A stretch of 14,107 bases of DNA from CAYYJS01 sp964472315 (GCA_964472315.1 CAYYJS010000070.1:1-14107), one strand, 5' to 3'. Positions 6,551-14,107 are shown, counted from the first letter of the stretch. The notes: a model not told the origin generated them from the letters alone. Program-made: numbers and translations.

Positions 6551-7654
6551 ATGATCAAGATCGTCGACCGATACCTGCTGCGTCAGTTTCTCATTCCCGC
6601 CACCTACTGCCTGGTGACATTCACGATGGTCTTCATCGTGTTCGACATCTTCGATCACCTGAGCGAACTCATCGATGCGCGTCCCCCCGCCTGGATGGTC
6701 GCACGCTACTACCTCTGCATGACCGGCCCCTCGCTCCAATACCTGGCGCCGGCGTCGCTGATGCTGGCCGCGCTCTATGCCCTGTATACACTGACGCGCC
6801 GCAACGAACTGGTGGCCATGCGCGCCTGCGGCCTCAGCCTATACCGCATCATGCTGCCGTTTGTGGCTGTCGGCATCGTCTTCAGCGCCGCGCTGCTGGT
6901 GTTGTGGGAGACCGCGATCCCATCCGCCACCGAATGGGCGGACGAGTTCCGCGGGAACCAGTTCCACTCCGTCACCAATCGTACGTTCGAGAACGGCTAC
7001 TACTTCAACACCGCCGCCCGACGTCAGTGGCAGGTGAGCCAATTCGATGTCAAGCATCCCGAGCAACTCATCGGCGTCGAGGTCGCGCAGGAAACCGAGG
7101 CCGGCAAGCATGCCTCCGTCGTAACCGCCGACCGCGCGCGGTGGCTCGACGGGCAGTGGTGGTTCGAGAACGCCCTCGTGCAGGCTTACGGCACCAACGA
7201 CAACCCGATCGGCAAACCGGCGCCCATCGGTCTCGGCGCCCCACGCCTGGCGGAAATGCGCGCGCTCAGGGAGAACCCCGCGGTCTTCGCCAATGCGGCG
7301 CGCTCGTGGGAGTACCTGACCGCACGCGACATGTATCAGTACCTGGCCACCCATGTCGACTTGTCGGACACGGCGCGCGCCCGGAAGCGGTATGACCTGT
7401 TCGCCCGCCTCGCCTCGCCCTGGGCATGTCTGATCCTTACCCTCTTCGCCATCCCCGCCGGCGCCCGCACCGGCCGCCAGGGCGCGCTGTCGGCCGTTTT
7501 CACCGCCATCGCTCTGATGATCGCGTTCTACGCCATGTCGCAACTCGGTATGATCCTGAGCACCACCGGGACGGTCTATCCTTGGCTCGGGGCCTGGCTA
7601 TCGAATATAGTGTTCCTGCTCGTCGGGCTCGGCATGATGGCGCGCATGCGCTGA
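6551..7654 (+). CDS. LptF/LptG family lipopolysaccharide export permease
   Basis: YjgP/YjgQ-type permeases are the membrane subunits of the LptB2FG transporter, which lifts LPS out of the inner membrane. The 367-aa protein has the family layout. Three membrane segments lie in the N-terminal third (about 12-33, 64-80 and 100-120). A ~170-residue periplasmic beta-jellyroll region follows, then three C-terminal segments (about 290-305, 313-335 and 344-364). The cytoplasmic loop TRRNELVAMRACGLS (82-96) is the characteristic coupling region facing the ATPase. I cannot tell LptF from LptG, and no second permease or LptB is present. The ATG at 6551 has only a weak ribosome site. The pilT gene follows after 34 bases. 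Confidence 0.9.
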   Translation: MIKIVDRYLLRQFLIPATYCLVTFTMVFIVFDIFDHLSELIDARPPAWMVARYYLCMTGPSLQYLAPASLMLAALYALYTLTRRNELVAMRACGLSLYRIMLPFVAVGIVFSAALLVLWETAIPSATEWADEFRGNQFHSVTNRTFENGYYFNTAARRQWQVSQFDVKHPEQLIGVEVAQETEAGKHASVVTADRARWLDGQWWFENALVQAYGTNDNPIGKPAPIGLGAPRLAEMRALRENPAVFANAARSWEYLTARDMYQYLATHVDLSDTARARKRYDLFARLASPWACLILTLFAIPAGARTGRQGALSAVFTAIALMIAFYAMSQLGMILSTTGTVYPWLGAWLSNIVFLLVGLGMMARMR

Positions 7655-7688
7655 CGGCCCCGGCGGCAACCGATGAGGAGATTCGGCC

Positions 7689-8780
7689 ATGTCTATACTG
7701 CATGATCTGCTGCTCAAAGCGGTGGAACTCGGGGCCTCGGACATCCACATGAAGGCCGATCAGGAGCCTTACTTCCGCGTGTCGGGCCGACTCTCGGAGA
7801 GTGGTTTCGACACCCTGACGCCCGAGGCCATGCAGGCGATCGTCGCCGATATGCTGCCGCCCCACATCCGCGCGCAATACGAACAGCAGCACGAGGCGGA
7901 CTTCTCCCATGCCGAAGAAGGGGTCGGCCGGTTCCGCGTCAACGTCTTCCACGCGCAGGGGATCCCCACCTTCGCCCTGCGCCACGTCAAGGACACGATC
8001 CCGACGTTCGAGGACATCCGCGTCCCCCCGCAGCTCGCGAACCTCGCCCACGCCGAACGCGGCATCATCCTGCTGTGCGGCACCACCGGCAGCGGCAAGT
8101 CCACCACGCTCGCCGCCATCATCGGCGAGATCAACCGCACCCAGCGCCGGCGCATCATCACGATCGAGGACCCCGTCGAGTACATCTTCCGGGACGACCA
8201 GTCGGTCATTACCCAGCGCGAGGTCGGTCTCGACACGCTGAGCTTCGAACACTCGCTCAAGCACCTCATGCGACAGGACCCCGATGTCATCCTCATCGGA
8301 GAGATGCGCGACGCCACAAGCATCCGCACCTCCCTGCTGGCGGCCGAGACCGGCCACCTCGTACTCTCGACGCTGCACGCGGGCACCACCTCGCTGGCCG
8401 TGCCGCGCATGCTCGATGTCTTCCCGGCCGACGAACAGGATCAGATTCGCATGGCGCTGGCCGCCAATCTCCATGCGGCCGTCTGCCAGCGCCTCGTACC
8501 CGATGTCGACGGCGGCGTGATCCCCGCCGTGGAAATCCTGATCAACACCTCGACCGTCCGCAAGTTGCTCGAAAAAAATCAGCTCGATGTCATCGGCGCC
8601 GCCGTCGAAACCGGCAAGGAAGACGGCATGCAGAGCTTCAACCAGTCCATCTACCAGCACATCAAGGCCGGACTCGTCACCGAGTCCGAAGGTATGCGCG
8701 CCGCCACCAACCCGGAGTCGCTGCGCATGAATCTGCAGGGCATCTTTCTCGACGAAGACCGCCGCATCCTCGGCGGATGA
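7689..8780 (+). CDS. pilT: Type IV pilus retraction-type ATPase PilT
   Basis: PilT-family hexameric ATPases depolymerise type IV pili and power twitching or retraction at the inner-membrane base. The 363-aa protein has the PilT N-terminal start (LLLKAVELGASDIHMKAD, 7-24). Walker A is GTTGSGKSTT (131-140), the Asp box ITIEDPVEYI (157-166), Walker B VILIGEMRD (200-208) and the His box HLVLSTLHAG (223-232). The segment VEILINTSTVRKLLEKNQL (281-299) corresponds to the PilT region ending in the AIRNLIRE motif, though not identical, so the paralogue PilU remains possible. GAGGAG lies 9 bases before the ATG. No other pilus gene is nearby. It probably shares a transcript with the permease. It ends 58 bases before the end of the convergent NRPS-like gene. 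Confidence 0.93.
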   Translation: MSILHDLLLKAVELGASDIHMKADQEPYFRVSGRLSESGFDTLTPEAMQAIVADMLPPHIRAQYEQQHEADFSHAEEGVGRFRVNVFHAQGIPTFALRHVKDTIPTFEDIRVPPQLANLAHAERGIILLCGTTGSGKSTTLAAIIGEINRTQRRRIITIEDPVEYIFRDDQSVITQREVGLDTLSFEHSLKHLMRQDPDVILIGEMRDATSIRTSLLAAETGHLVLSTLHAGTTSLAVPRMLDVFPADEQDQIRMALAANLHAAVCQRLVPDVDGGVIPAVEILINTSTVRKLLEKNQLDVIGAAVETGKEDGMQSFNQSIYQHIKAGLVTESEGMRAATNPESLRMNLQGIFLDEDRRILGG

Positions 8781-8838
8781 TCAGTGGCGGCTCACCACGG
8801 GTTCGCCCTTCAGGAGAGGGGCGCGTCTCAGTCACGCT

Positions 8839-11460
8839 TCAGCCTTCCGGGTTCCGCTCGGCACGGGCGATGCAGAGTTTCAGCGCCTCGGCGAAGATCC
8901 GGTCGTTCGGCGGCTGGAACATGCTGAAGTGGTTGCCCGGCACTTCATGCACGAAAACGCCTCCCGTGGCATAGCCGCGCCATCCGGCATACGGGTCGGG
9001 CGGCGCGCTGCGCGGCGGCCGTTCCGAACGGAAGATATCCACCACACCCTCCAGCACCGGCGGCGCATAGCGATTGGCGGCGGCGATGTGCGCCTGCACG
9101 AGCGACCGGTGATGCAGGGCCTGGTCGCGCGTTTCCGACGCAGCCAGCCGCAGGCGGATGCTCTTGGCGATCCAGCGCCGCTTTTCAGTGAAGAAGATAA
9201 CCTTATCCGGCCAGGACAGCGCGATGAAGTTGCGCGCGTACTGCTTCAACTTCGGCCAGAACGGCAGGCGGATGCCCGGTCCATACGCGTCCAGAAGAAA
9301 CAGCAGGCGCACGTCGTCGCCGCGGGTCCGGAGCTGATGCGCCAGTTCCCACGCGAAAAGGCCGCCGGACGAGAAACCGCCCAGAAGATACGGCCCCTCG
9401 GGTTGAACGGTCTTGACCGCCTCGCGAAAGGCCGCGGCGATCTCCGTGACCCCGCCGCGGGCGCTGAGGACGGGGTCGAGGCCCAGGAATTCAAGCACGT
9501 AGAAGGGGCGGTCGGCCTCCAGATGCGGCAGCAGCGGATGGAACCAATGCGCGCCGCCGCCGGCGCCGGCGACACAGAAGACCGGCCGACGCGCGCCGGA
9601 TTCGGTCAGACCGACGACACAGGCCGGCAGCGCCGAGTCCCCCTGGCCGCGACAGGCCGCGGCGAGCTTGCGAATCGTCGGCGCGCGCAGCACCGTGGCC
9701 GGCGACAGGCGCAGGTTGCCCTCGCGCTGCATCCGGGAGATGAGGCGCAGGATCAACAGCGAATGCCCGCCCAGATCGAAGAAATTGTCGTCGATGCCGA
9801 CCGCCGGGAGATCGAACAGCTCCTGCCAGATCCGTGCAAGCCTCCGCTCCAGATCGTCGGTCGGCAAAACGAACGCGGGACCGTCCGCGCCGCGGCTGCG
9901 TACGGGTTTGGGCAGCGCCTGCCGGTCAACCTTGCCGCTCAGCGTCCGCGGCAACGACGCGCACGCCGTGAACGTGGCCGGGATCATGAACTCGGGAAGT
10001 CGTTCGGCCAGAAAGGCCCGCAGCGTCGTATGGATACGTTCCTGGTCGATCCCGACGACATAGGCCGCCAGTTCATCGACGGCCGAATCCGTAACGACGG
10101 GACGGACCGCCGCGTCGCGCACCTCCGGGTGACGTAGGATGGCCTGCTCGATCTCGGCCGGCTCGATGCGAAACCCGCGCAACTGAACCTGATCGTCGAT
10201 GCGCCCCAGGAAAACGATGTCGCCGTCGTCCCGGAAGCAGGCACGGTCGCCGCTGCGGTACATGCGCCCCGTGCCGCCGGCGCCAAAGGGATCGGGCGGG
10301 AAGCGTTCGGCCGTGAGCCGCGCGTGGTTGAGGTAGCCGCGCGCCACCTGTTCGCCGCACAAAACGAGTTCGCCTTCGACGCCCGGCGGCACCGGTCGGA
10401 GATCCGCGTCCACGATATAGGCGCGCACGTTGCCGATCGGCCGCCCGATGGTCGGCGGATCGCGATACGGATCGTCCGCGGGCGCGACCAGGCCCCAGGT
10501 GCTGTCGACGGTGTTTTCGGTCGGACCGTAACAGTTGATGACGTCGAACGGCAGGCCGGGCGGTGGCCGCCGCCGCAGGGTGTCGCCGCCGGTCAGCATC
10601 GTCCGCAGGGCAATACCGGACGGCCACGGCTCGTCGAAGAGCACTTCGGCCAGACGCGTCGGCACGTCCGCGACCGTGATGTCGTTCCGGCTCAGCCACG
10701 CGACCAGGGCCGGCGCGTCGATCAGCAGATCCTCCGGCGGAACATGGACGGCGGCGCCGCTCGCGAGCGCCGGCCATAGCTGCGCCACCGACGCGTCGAA
10801 CCCGATGCTGGCCGTGAGCGCAACGCGATCGCGCGGACCCAGACGCAGACGTTCCCGGTAGAAGGCGATCAGGTTGGCGACGGCATGGTGCTCCACTTCC
10901 ACGCCCTTGGGTGCGCCGGTCGAACCCGAGGTGTAGATGACATAGGCCCGGTGGCACGGCCCGCGGTGCGCTGACGGCGGCGGGTCGGCACGCAACTTCA
11001 CCTGACGCAACGTGGCGTCCATGTCCAGCGTCGCGACATCGCCGAGCGGCGCCAGGCGCGCAAGATCGGCCGATTGCCCCATCACGATGCGCGCACCGCA
11101 GTCGCGCACCATGGAAACGACACGTTCGTTCGGGGCCGCGGCATCGATCGGCACGTAGGAGCCACCCGCCTTGAGGATGCTCAGGAACGCGACGACGGCC
11201 TGGATCGAGCGCTCCGCCAGAACGACGACGGGCGTCTCGGCCGCCACCACTCCCAACTCGTGCAGGCGCCACCCGATGGCATTGGCTACGCCATTCAACT
11301 CGGCGTAAGTCATCGTCTCGCCGACCTGTTCGAGCGCCACCGCATGCGGCGCCCTGCGGGCCTGCGCTTCAACCGATCGGTGAACGGGAACCGTCACGTC
11401 ATAGGGCGCGTCCGTCCGATTCCAGGCCGAAATGCGGCTGTCGCAGATTGCCGGTTCCAT
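8839..11460 (-). CDS. Single-module NRPS-like enzyme (adenylation - carrier - thioesterase)
   Basis: This 873-aa protein activates an amino acid, holds it on a phosphopantetheine arm and releases it. The adenylation domain (~25-515) has the A3 motif YTSGSTGAPKG (176-186), YGPTE (311-315), YRSGD (401-405), GRIDDQVQLRGFR (419-431) and LSGKVDR with K510. The carrier domain (~535-605) has the attachment serine S567 in DLGGHSL. The type I thioesterase (~625-873) shows GFSSG (S697), D724 and H844 in GNHFSM as the likely triad. Aligned to GrsA, the ten pocket residues read DAADLGCVDK (D222, A223, A226, D265, L289, G291, C310, V318, D319, K510), close to the known Gln (DAQDLGVVDK) and Glu (DAKDLGVVDK) codes. 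D222 argues for an alpha-amino rather than alpha-keto acid. There is no condensation domain and no oxidase insertion. GGAG lies 5 bases before the ATG. Confidence 0.93.
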   Translation of the reverse strand: MEPAICDSRISAWNRTDAPYDVTVPVHRSVEAQARRAPHAVALEQVGETMTYAELNGVANAIGWRLHELGVVAAETPVVVLAERSIQAVVAFLSILKAGGSYVPIDAAAPNERVVSMVRDCGARIVMGQSADLARLAPLGDVATLDMDATLRQVKLRADPPPSAHRGPCHRAYVIYTSGSTGAPKGVEVEHHAVANLIAFYRERLRLGPRDRVALTASIGFDASVAQLWPALASGAAVHVPPEDLLIDAPALVAWLSRNDITVADVPTRLAEVLFDEPWPSGIALRTMLTGGDTLRRRPPPGLPFDVINCYGPTENTVDSTWGLVAPADDPYRDPPTIGRPIGNVRAYIVDADLRPVPPGVEGELVLCGEQVARGYLNHARLTAERFPPDPFGAGGTGRMYRSGDRACFRDDGDIVFLGRIDDQVQLRGFRIEPAEIEQAILRHPEVRDAAVRPVVTDSAVDELAAYVVGIDQERIHTTLRAFLAERLPEFMIPATFTACASLPRTLSGKVDRQALPKPVRSRGADGPAFVLPTDDLERRLARIWQELFDLPAVGIDDNFFDLGGHSLLILRLISRMQREGNLRLSPATVLRAPTIRKLAAACRGQGDSALPACVVGLTESGARRPVFCVAGAGGGAHWFHPLLPHLEADRPFYVLEFLGLDPVLSARGGVTEIAAAFREAVKTVQPEGPYLLGGFSSGGLFAWELAHQLRTRGDDVRLLFLLDAYGPGIRLPFWPKLKQYARNFIALSWPDKVIFFTEKRRWIAKSIRLRLAASETRDQALHHRSLVQAHIAAANRYAPPVLEGVVDIFRSERPPRSAPPDPYAGWRGYATGGVFVHEVPGNHFSMFQPPNDRIFAEALKLCIARAERNPEG

Positions 11461-11492
11461 GGTGTCTCCATCCCGCGTTCTGTCAAGAAGGT

Positions 11493-11525
11493 GTTAGGCG
11501 TTAGGCGTTAGGCGTTAGGCGTTAG
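11493..11525. repeat. Heptamer tandem repeat (GTTAGGC)x4.7
   Basis: Four perfect GTTAGGC units and a partial fifth run without interruption, 32 bases upstream of the NRPS-like start codon and so in its likely 5' leader or promoter. A degenerate inverted match (GGCGTCAGGCGCTAGG read on the minus strand, 14 of 16 identical to the array) lies at 11596-11611, so the two could pair around a ~70-base loop. Pure 7-bp arrays can change length by replication slippage. Confidence 0.95.
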
Positions 11526-11691
11526 TGTTCAGACAGTCGACGAAGCGGCGCGACGAAGCGCGGGACAAAGATGCTTCTCGCTTTTCATGCACGTTCCTAG
11601 CGCCTGACGCCGCTCCTGCCACACGCGGGCCGATCATAGAGGAACACCCCTGACGTATGCAAGCGCACCGCATCGCGTCACGCCCGCGCCG

Positions 11692-11839
11692 GGGCCAATT
11701 TGCGATTGGGTGCAGTCATGGACATTCGCCGTTGTTCACCTGGGAGCGCGGGCGTCTCGCCCGCAGTTGCCAGACATGTGCATTTCCAAGCGGGCGAGAC
11801 GCCCGCGCTCCAGGGATGCACCGAATCGCAAATGCGCCC
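11692..11839 (+). repeat. Palindromic dispersed repeat, copy C (148 bp)
   Basis: This copy has the same orientation and length as copy A and a nearly identical core. Its inner arms include GAGCGCGGGCGTCTCGCC and the matching GGGCGAGACGCCCGCGCTC. The left end is slightly degenerate (GGGCCAATTT in place of GGGCGCATTT). It starts 8 bases beyond the stop codon of the flippase gene, so the flippase transcript would run into it. It could act as a 3' stem-loop or simply be an insertion in a safe gap. Confidence 0.9.
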
Positions 11840-11847
11840 CCGTGCCT

Positions 11848-13134
11848 TCACGCCGTCGGCGAATCGGACCGGCGCGACACCCGGCGTATCAGGGCGATCC
11901 ACAGGACGCCGCCCATCAGGACTTCACCGACCAGCATGGCGAGCAGCGCGCCCATGCCCCCCTGCGTCGGGATGAGCAGGCAGGCGCCCGCCACGGTGAC
12001 CACCGTGACGAGGGTCGATACGATGGCCAGGAAGCGGAATTCCTTCAGCACCAGCAGACCCATGCCGGCATTCAAGCGTACAAACTGGGCGCTTGCCACG
12101 GCGGCCCAGAGGGGGATGTAGTCGAACGCCCGATCGAACTTGTTCGACAACAGGAAATGGCCGATCGCGTCATCGAACCGATACAGAATGACGGTGTAGA
12201 CGGCGATCATGGCCACGCCTACGACAGCGGCCACGATCAATTCGCGCACGTACGTCGGCATACGGTTTTGCTTGAGCAGCGCCGCGCCGTGCGGGGCCGA
12301 GACCTGCCCCCACCCCATCCGCAGGAGCAGAAACGGCATCAGCAGAAGCCTGCCGGCCGACAGGTCGGCCACGGCCGTCGCGTCGACGAAGGCCCCCAGC
12401 AGGTAGGTCGATCCGTACATCTGAATGTGGGTTGTGACAACCCCCAGCAGCGCCCACTTCCCATACTGCCAGTGCTCGGTATACCCCTTGCGCAGGGCCG
12501 CATCGCTCCACCCCGGTCGCATGCACCGGCGGCGGCACAGACCGAAGACAACCATGGCCGACAGACCGCTCAACAGAATGGCTGTGGCCGACGAGAGCGG
12601 CTGAACCAGGAGCGACAGCAGGAGCAACGCCACATAGCCCGCGGTTTGCAGCGCATCGATCAGCAGCACCCGGCCGGGGCGCTCCTCGGCATAGTAGTAG
12701 GCGCGCAGGTACTCGAAGAGGAGCAGGCCGGTCGCCGCGGCGCAGAGCGCGGCGATCACGGCATACCGGCGGTCTTCCAATCCCGCCAGACACAGGCCGG
12801 CGACCGTCAGCAGACCGATCGCGGCCAGCGGCACGATAACGAGCAACTGGCCCCAGCAAAGCGCGCGAATGTAGTCCTTGCGCCGCCGGCCGCGATAGTT
12901 GACCAGCAGGACCGTGAGCGGACCGGTGACGATGGCGTTCTGCAGCGTCACCAGAAACAGCGACGCGGGGAAGGCCAGCGCGTAGTAGCCGTATTCGGCC
13001 TTCGAGGCCGACTTGATGATGATGATCGCCACCAGGAAATTGGCGCAGGAGCGCAAGGCCTGGTCCGCCATGGCCGTCACGGTCCTGCCGAGCAGCACTG
13101 ACCGTTCGCGCGAGAATAGCGCACGCAGGTTCAT
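11848..13134 (-). CDS. Multi-pass membrane flippase, MOP/Wzx-like polysaccharide exporter
   Basis: This 428-aa integral membrane protein has about a dozen hydrophobic spans (for example ~32-44, 52-70, 96-118, 125-140, 160-180, 184-200, 300-318, 370-388 and 394-416), with short basic loops such as RGRRRKDY. Layout and length fit the Wzx/RfbX-type oligosaccharide flippases of the MOP (MATE-like) superfamily. These move lipid-linked glycans or other amphipathic substrates across the inner membrane. There is no short diagnostic motif, so the substrate is unknown. The ATG overlaps the stop of the GNAT-like gene as ATGA, so the two are probably translated together. It lies upstream of the NRPS-like gene on the same strand, separated by copy C and the heptamer array. 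Confidence 0.82.
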   Translation of the reverse strand: MNLRALFSRERSVLLGRTVTAMADQALRSCANFLVAIIIIKSASKAEYGYYALAFPASLFLVTLQNAIVTGPLTVLLVNYRGRRRKDYIRALCWGQLLVIVPLAAIGLLTVAGLCLAGLEDRRYAVIAALCAAATGLLLFEYLRAYYYAEERPGRVLLIDALQTAGYVALLLLSLLVQPLSSATAILLSGLSAMVVFGLCRRRCMRPGWSDAALRKGYTEHWQYGKWALLGVVTTHIQMYGSTYLLGAFVDATAVADLSAGRLLLMPFLLLRMGWGQVSAPHGAALLKQNRMPTYVRELIVAAVVGVAMIAVYTVILYRFDDAIGHFLLSNKFDRAFDYIPLWAAVASAQFVRLNAGMGLLVLKEFRFLAIVSTLVTVVTVAGACLLIPTQGGMGALLAMLVGEVLMGGVLWIALIRRVSRRSDSPTA

Positions 13135-13838
13135 CCGTCATGACCCTCCCGTGCCGCGGGTGCGCCGGGCCCGCGCACGAAGAACGCCGGTGTCGCGGGC
13201 TCGATGAGCGGGATGGCCTTGCCGAACAGACGACGCGTACGGAGCCGCCCGATCGGCACCGCATTCAGACGGCGGACGTGAAAGGCATTCGAGACGCGGT
13301 TACGCGCGTCGACAAGCGAGTAGAATCGCACCCCGCCGCCGGCACGCGCCTGCTCGGCCGCGATGACGGTGTGGGCCATCAGCGTCCAGAGGGCGAATCC
13401 GCTGAACGCGGCGGGACGGTTCGCCTGGATGCCGCGGTAGTCGAAGAAATACCCTTCCTTGGGTCCGAGCTGCAACGTGAACCCGTCCAGGCAGTCGTGG
13501 AACCGCCCGTCAGTCGCCACCCAGCACAGATCGACGGCACGCCCATTCCAGAATGCCGCATAGCGACGGGCGCCTTGTCGGAACCGGTCGGCGTCGACCG
13601 CGGGGTCCGTCGACAGGCCGGCGGCGCAGGCCAGCGGCGCCCCGGGCGGCGTGAGGCGGATATCCACCGCATATCCGGAGATCGGCTTGAGCGGCGTCAG
13701 AAGACCGTCGAACGCATAAACGATGTCCGTTCGCACGGCGTACACGGACTCCAGCCAACGGGTCAGCAACCGTGCCGCGACGGCCCGCCCGCCCCGCAAC
13801 CGCCAAAGTTGTGTCGCTTTCACCGCGCGCGACCGCAT
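13131..13838 (-). CDS. GNAT-like acyltransferase (putative)
   Basis: The predicted protein is 235 aa. Its middle resembles a GNAT N-acyltransferase: strands around VDLCWVATDGRF (102-113), a substrate/CoA region GPKEGYFFDYRGI (125-137), a long helix (149-166), and VRFYSLVDARNRVSNAFHVRRLNAVPIG (170-197). The last stretch matches the N..S..H.R pattern common at the end of GNAT folds. The canonical Q/RxxGxG/A acetyl-CoA loop is not clear, so the assignment is tentative; a FemAB/GNAT-like enzyme of an exopolysaccharide or peptide pathway would also fit. I start at 13838 because GGAGG sits exactly 6 bases before this ATG; a longer frame to 13868 lacks such a site. Its stop overlaps the flippase start. 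Confidence 0.7.
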   Translation of the reverse strand: MRSRAVKATQLWRLRGGRAVAARLLTRWLESVYAVRTDIVYAFDGLLTPLKPISGYAVDIRLTPPGAPLACAAGLSTDPAVDADRFRQGARRYAAFWNGRAVDLCWVATDGRFHDCLDGFTLQLGPKEGYFFDYRGIQANRPAAFSGFALWTLMAHTVIAAEQARAGGGVRFYSLVDARNRVSNAFHVRRLNAVPIGRLRTRRLFGKAIPLIEPATPAFFVRGPGAPAAREGHDG

Positions 13839-13889
13839 GCGTATCCTCCACCTTTCCGTTGGCCACACGGCTTCCCCTGCCGCGTGCGC

Positions 13890-13919
13890 ATGCTACGCGT
13901 GCGCGGGTGCGACAATCAA
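13890..13919 (-). promoter_or_regulatory. Putative promoter of the GNAT-like/flippase pair
   Basis: On the minus strand, TTGATT (13919-13914) and TAGCAT (13895-13890) are separated by 18 bases. They match the sigma-70 consensus at 4 of 6 and 4 of 6. This would give a leader of about 45 bases ahead of the 13838 start. It is a prediction by eye in GC-rich DNA. Confidence 0.35.
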
Positions 13920-13936
13920 GCGGCATCGACGGGGCG

Positions 13937-13965
13937 TTGACAACACCGCCCATGTTTGCCAGTAT
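13937..13965 (+). promoter_or_regulatory. Putative tRNA-Val promoter
   Basis: A perfect TTGACA lies at 13937-13942. At 17 bases spacing the -10 would be CAGTAT (13960-13965), a weak match. The predicted start is around 13972, about 11 bases before the mature tRNA, a normal arrangement for a tRNA gene. Confidence 0.45.
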
Positions 13966-13982
13966 GCACGCATATTCGACAC

Positions 13983-14059
13983 GGGCGATTAGCTCAGTTG
14001 GTTAGAGCGCCTGCTTCACACGCAGGAGGTCACAAGTTCGAGTCTTGTATCGCCCACCA
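13983..14059 (+). tRNA. tRNA-Val (anticodon CAC)
   Basis: The cloverleaf is complete. The acceptor stem is GGGCGAT/ATCGCCC. The D-arm is AGCTCAGTTGGTTAGAGC. The anticodon stem CCTGC/GCAGG carries the loop TTCACAC, giving anticodon CAC (reads GUG). The T-arm is ACAAG-TTCGAGT-CTTGT. Discriminator A14056 is followed by an encoded CCA at 14057-14059. Confidence 0.97.
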
Positions 14060-14069
14060 CCGTCGTCAC

Positions 14070-14107
14070 GGGCGCATTTGCGATTCGGTGCATCCCTGAT
14101 CGGGTCG
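14070..14107 (-). repeat. Palindromic dispersed repeat, copy D (left end only)
   Basis: The 29 bases from 14070 match the reverse-oriented end of the family (as in the reverse complement of copy A), with one mismatch. After CATCCCTG (14091-14098) the sequence departs from the known core (ATCGGG in place of GAGCGC), and the window ends. It is therefore either a diverged or mosaic copy or a fragment. It begins 11 bases after the tRNA CCA end. Confidence 0.75.

Noticed and set aside
7500..8660. 386-codon minus-strand open frame
   Set aside because: It is antisense to pilT and the permease end, with no domain resemblance.
8804..8823. CGCCC…GGGCG hairpin between the convergent pilT and NRPS-like genes as a terminator
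   Set aside because: It has only a 5-bp stem with a 10-base loop and no T-run on either strand.
11710..13101. 463-codon plus-strand open frame, rich in Gln/His/Arg
   Set aside because: It is antisense to the flippase and begins inside repeat C; the biased composition is the mirror of a membrane protein's codons.
40..14107. Repeat family as a CRISPR array
   Set aside because: Copies are kilobases apart, occur in both orientations and are about 148 bp long, unlike CRISPR repeats and spacers.

Overview
This GC-rich window (roughly two thirds G+C by eye) comes from a bacterial chromosome. It carries lipopolysaccharide transport and type IV pilus genes, so the cell is probably Gram-negative. The dense short-repeat family, the conserved 160-residue unknown protein and the overall gene style suggest the Verrucomicrobiota/Kiritimatiellota (PVC) area. 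That placement is an inference and is not proven by any marker here.

Layout. (1) Positions 1-653 hold a copy of a palindromic repeat (A) next to what looks like a broken or partial minus-strand gene. (2) Positions 654-6097 form one minus-strand, operon-like run of six genes: thiC, mazG, an exported Memo-family protein (amrB), a 160-aa unknown, a HAD phosphatase with a membrane tail, and proC. Three of its five junctions are 4-base-type start/stop overlaps and the other two gaps are under 30 bases, so co-transcription and translational coupling are likely. (3) Repeat copy B sits in the divergent gap. Two plus-strand genes follow: an LptF/LptG-type permease and a PilT-type ATPase. (4) Positions 8839-13838, on the minus strand, look like a small accessory biosynthesis locus. 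It has a GNAT-like protein overlapping a multi-pass polysaccharide-type flippase, then repeat copy C, then a one-module A-T-TE NRPS-like enzyme. The NRPS adenylation pocket reads DAADLGCVDK, close to known Gln/Glu codes. (5) A plus-strand tRNA-Val(CAC) with encoded CCA lies at 13983-14059, and the left end of a fourth repeat copy (D) begins 11 bases after it.

The most interesting items are the single-module NRPS/flippase/GNAT locus and the 145-148 bp nested-palindrome repeat family. The locus is a candidate for making and exporting a small Glu/Gln-derived product or surface modification. The NRPS also has a heptamer tandem array just upstream of its start. The repeat has near-perfect 23-bp terminal inverted repeats and looks like a MITE or REP-type element. 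The genes in between are mostly standard housekeeping functions.
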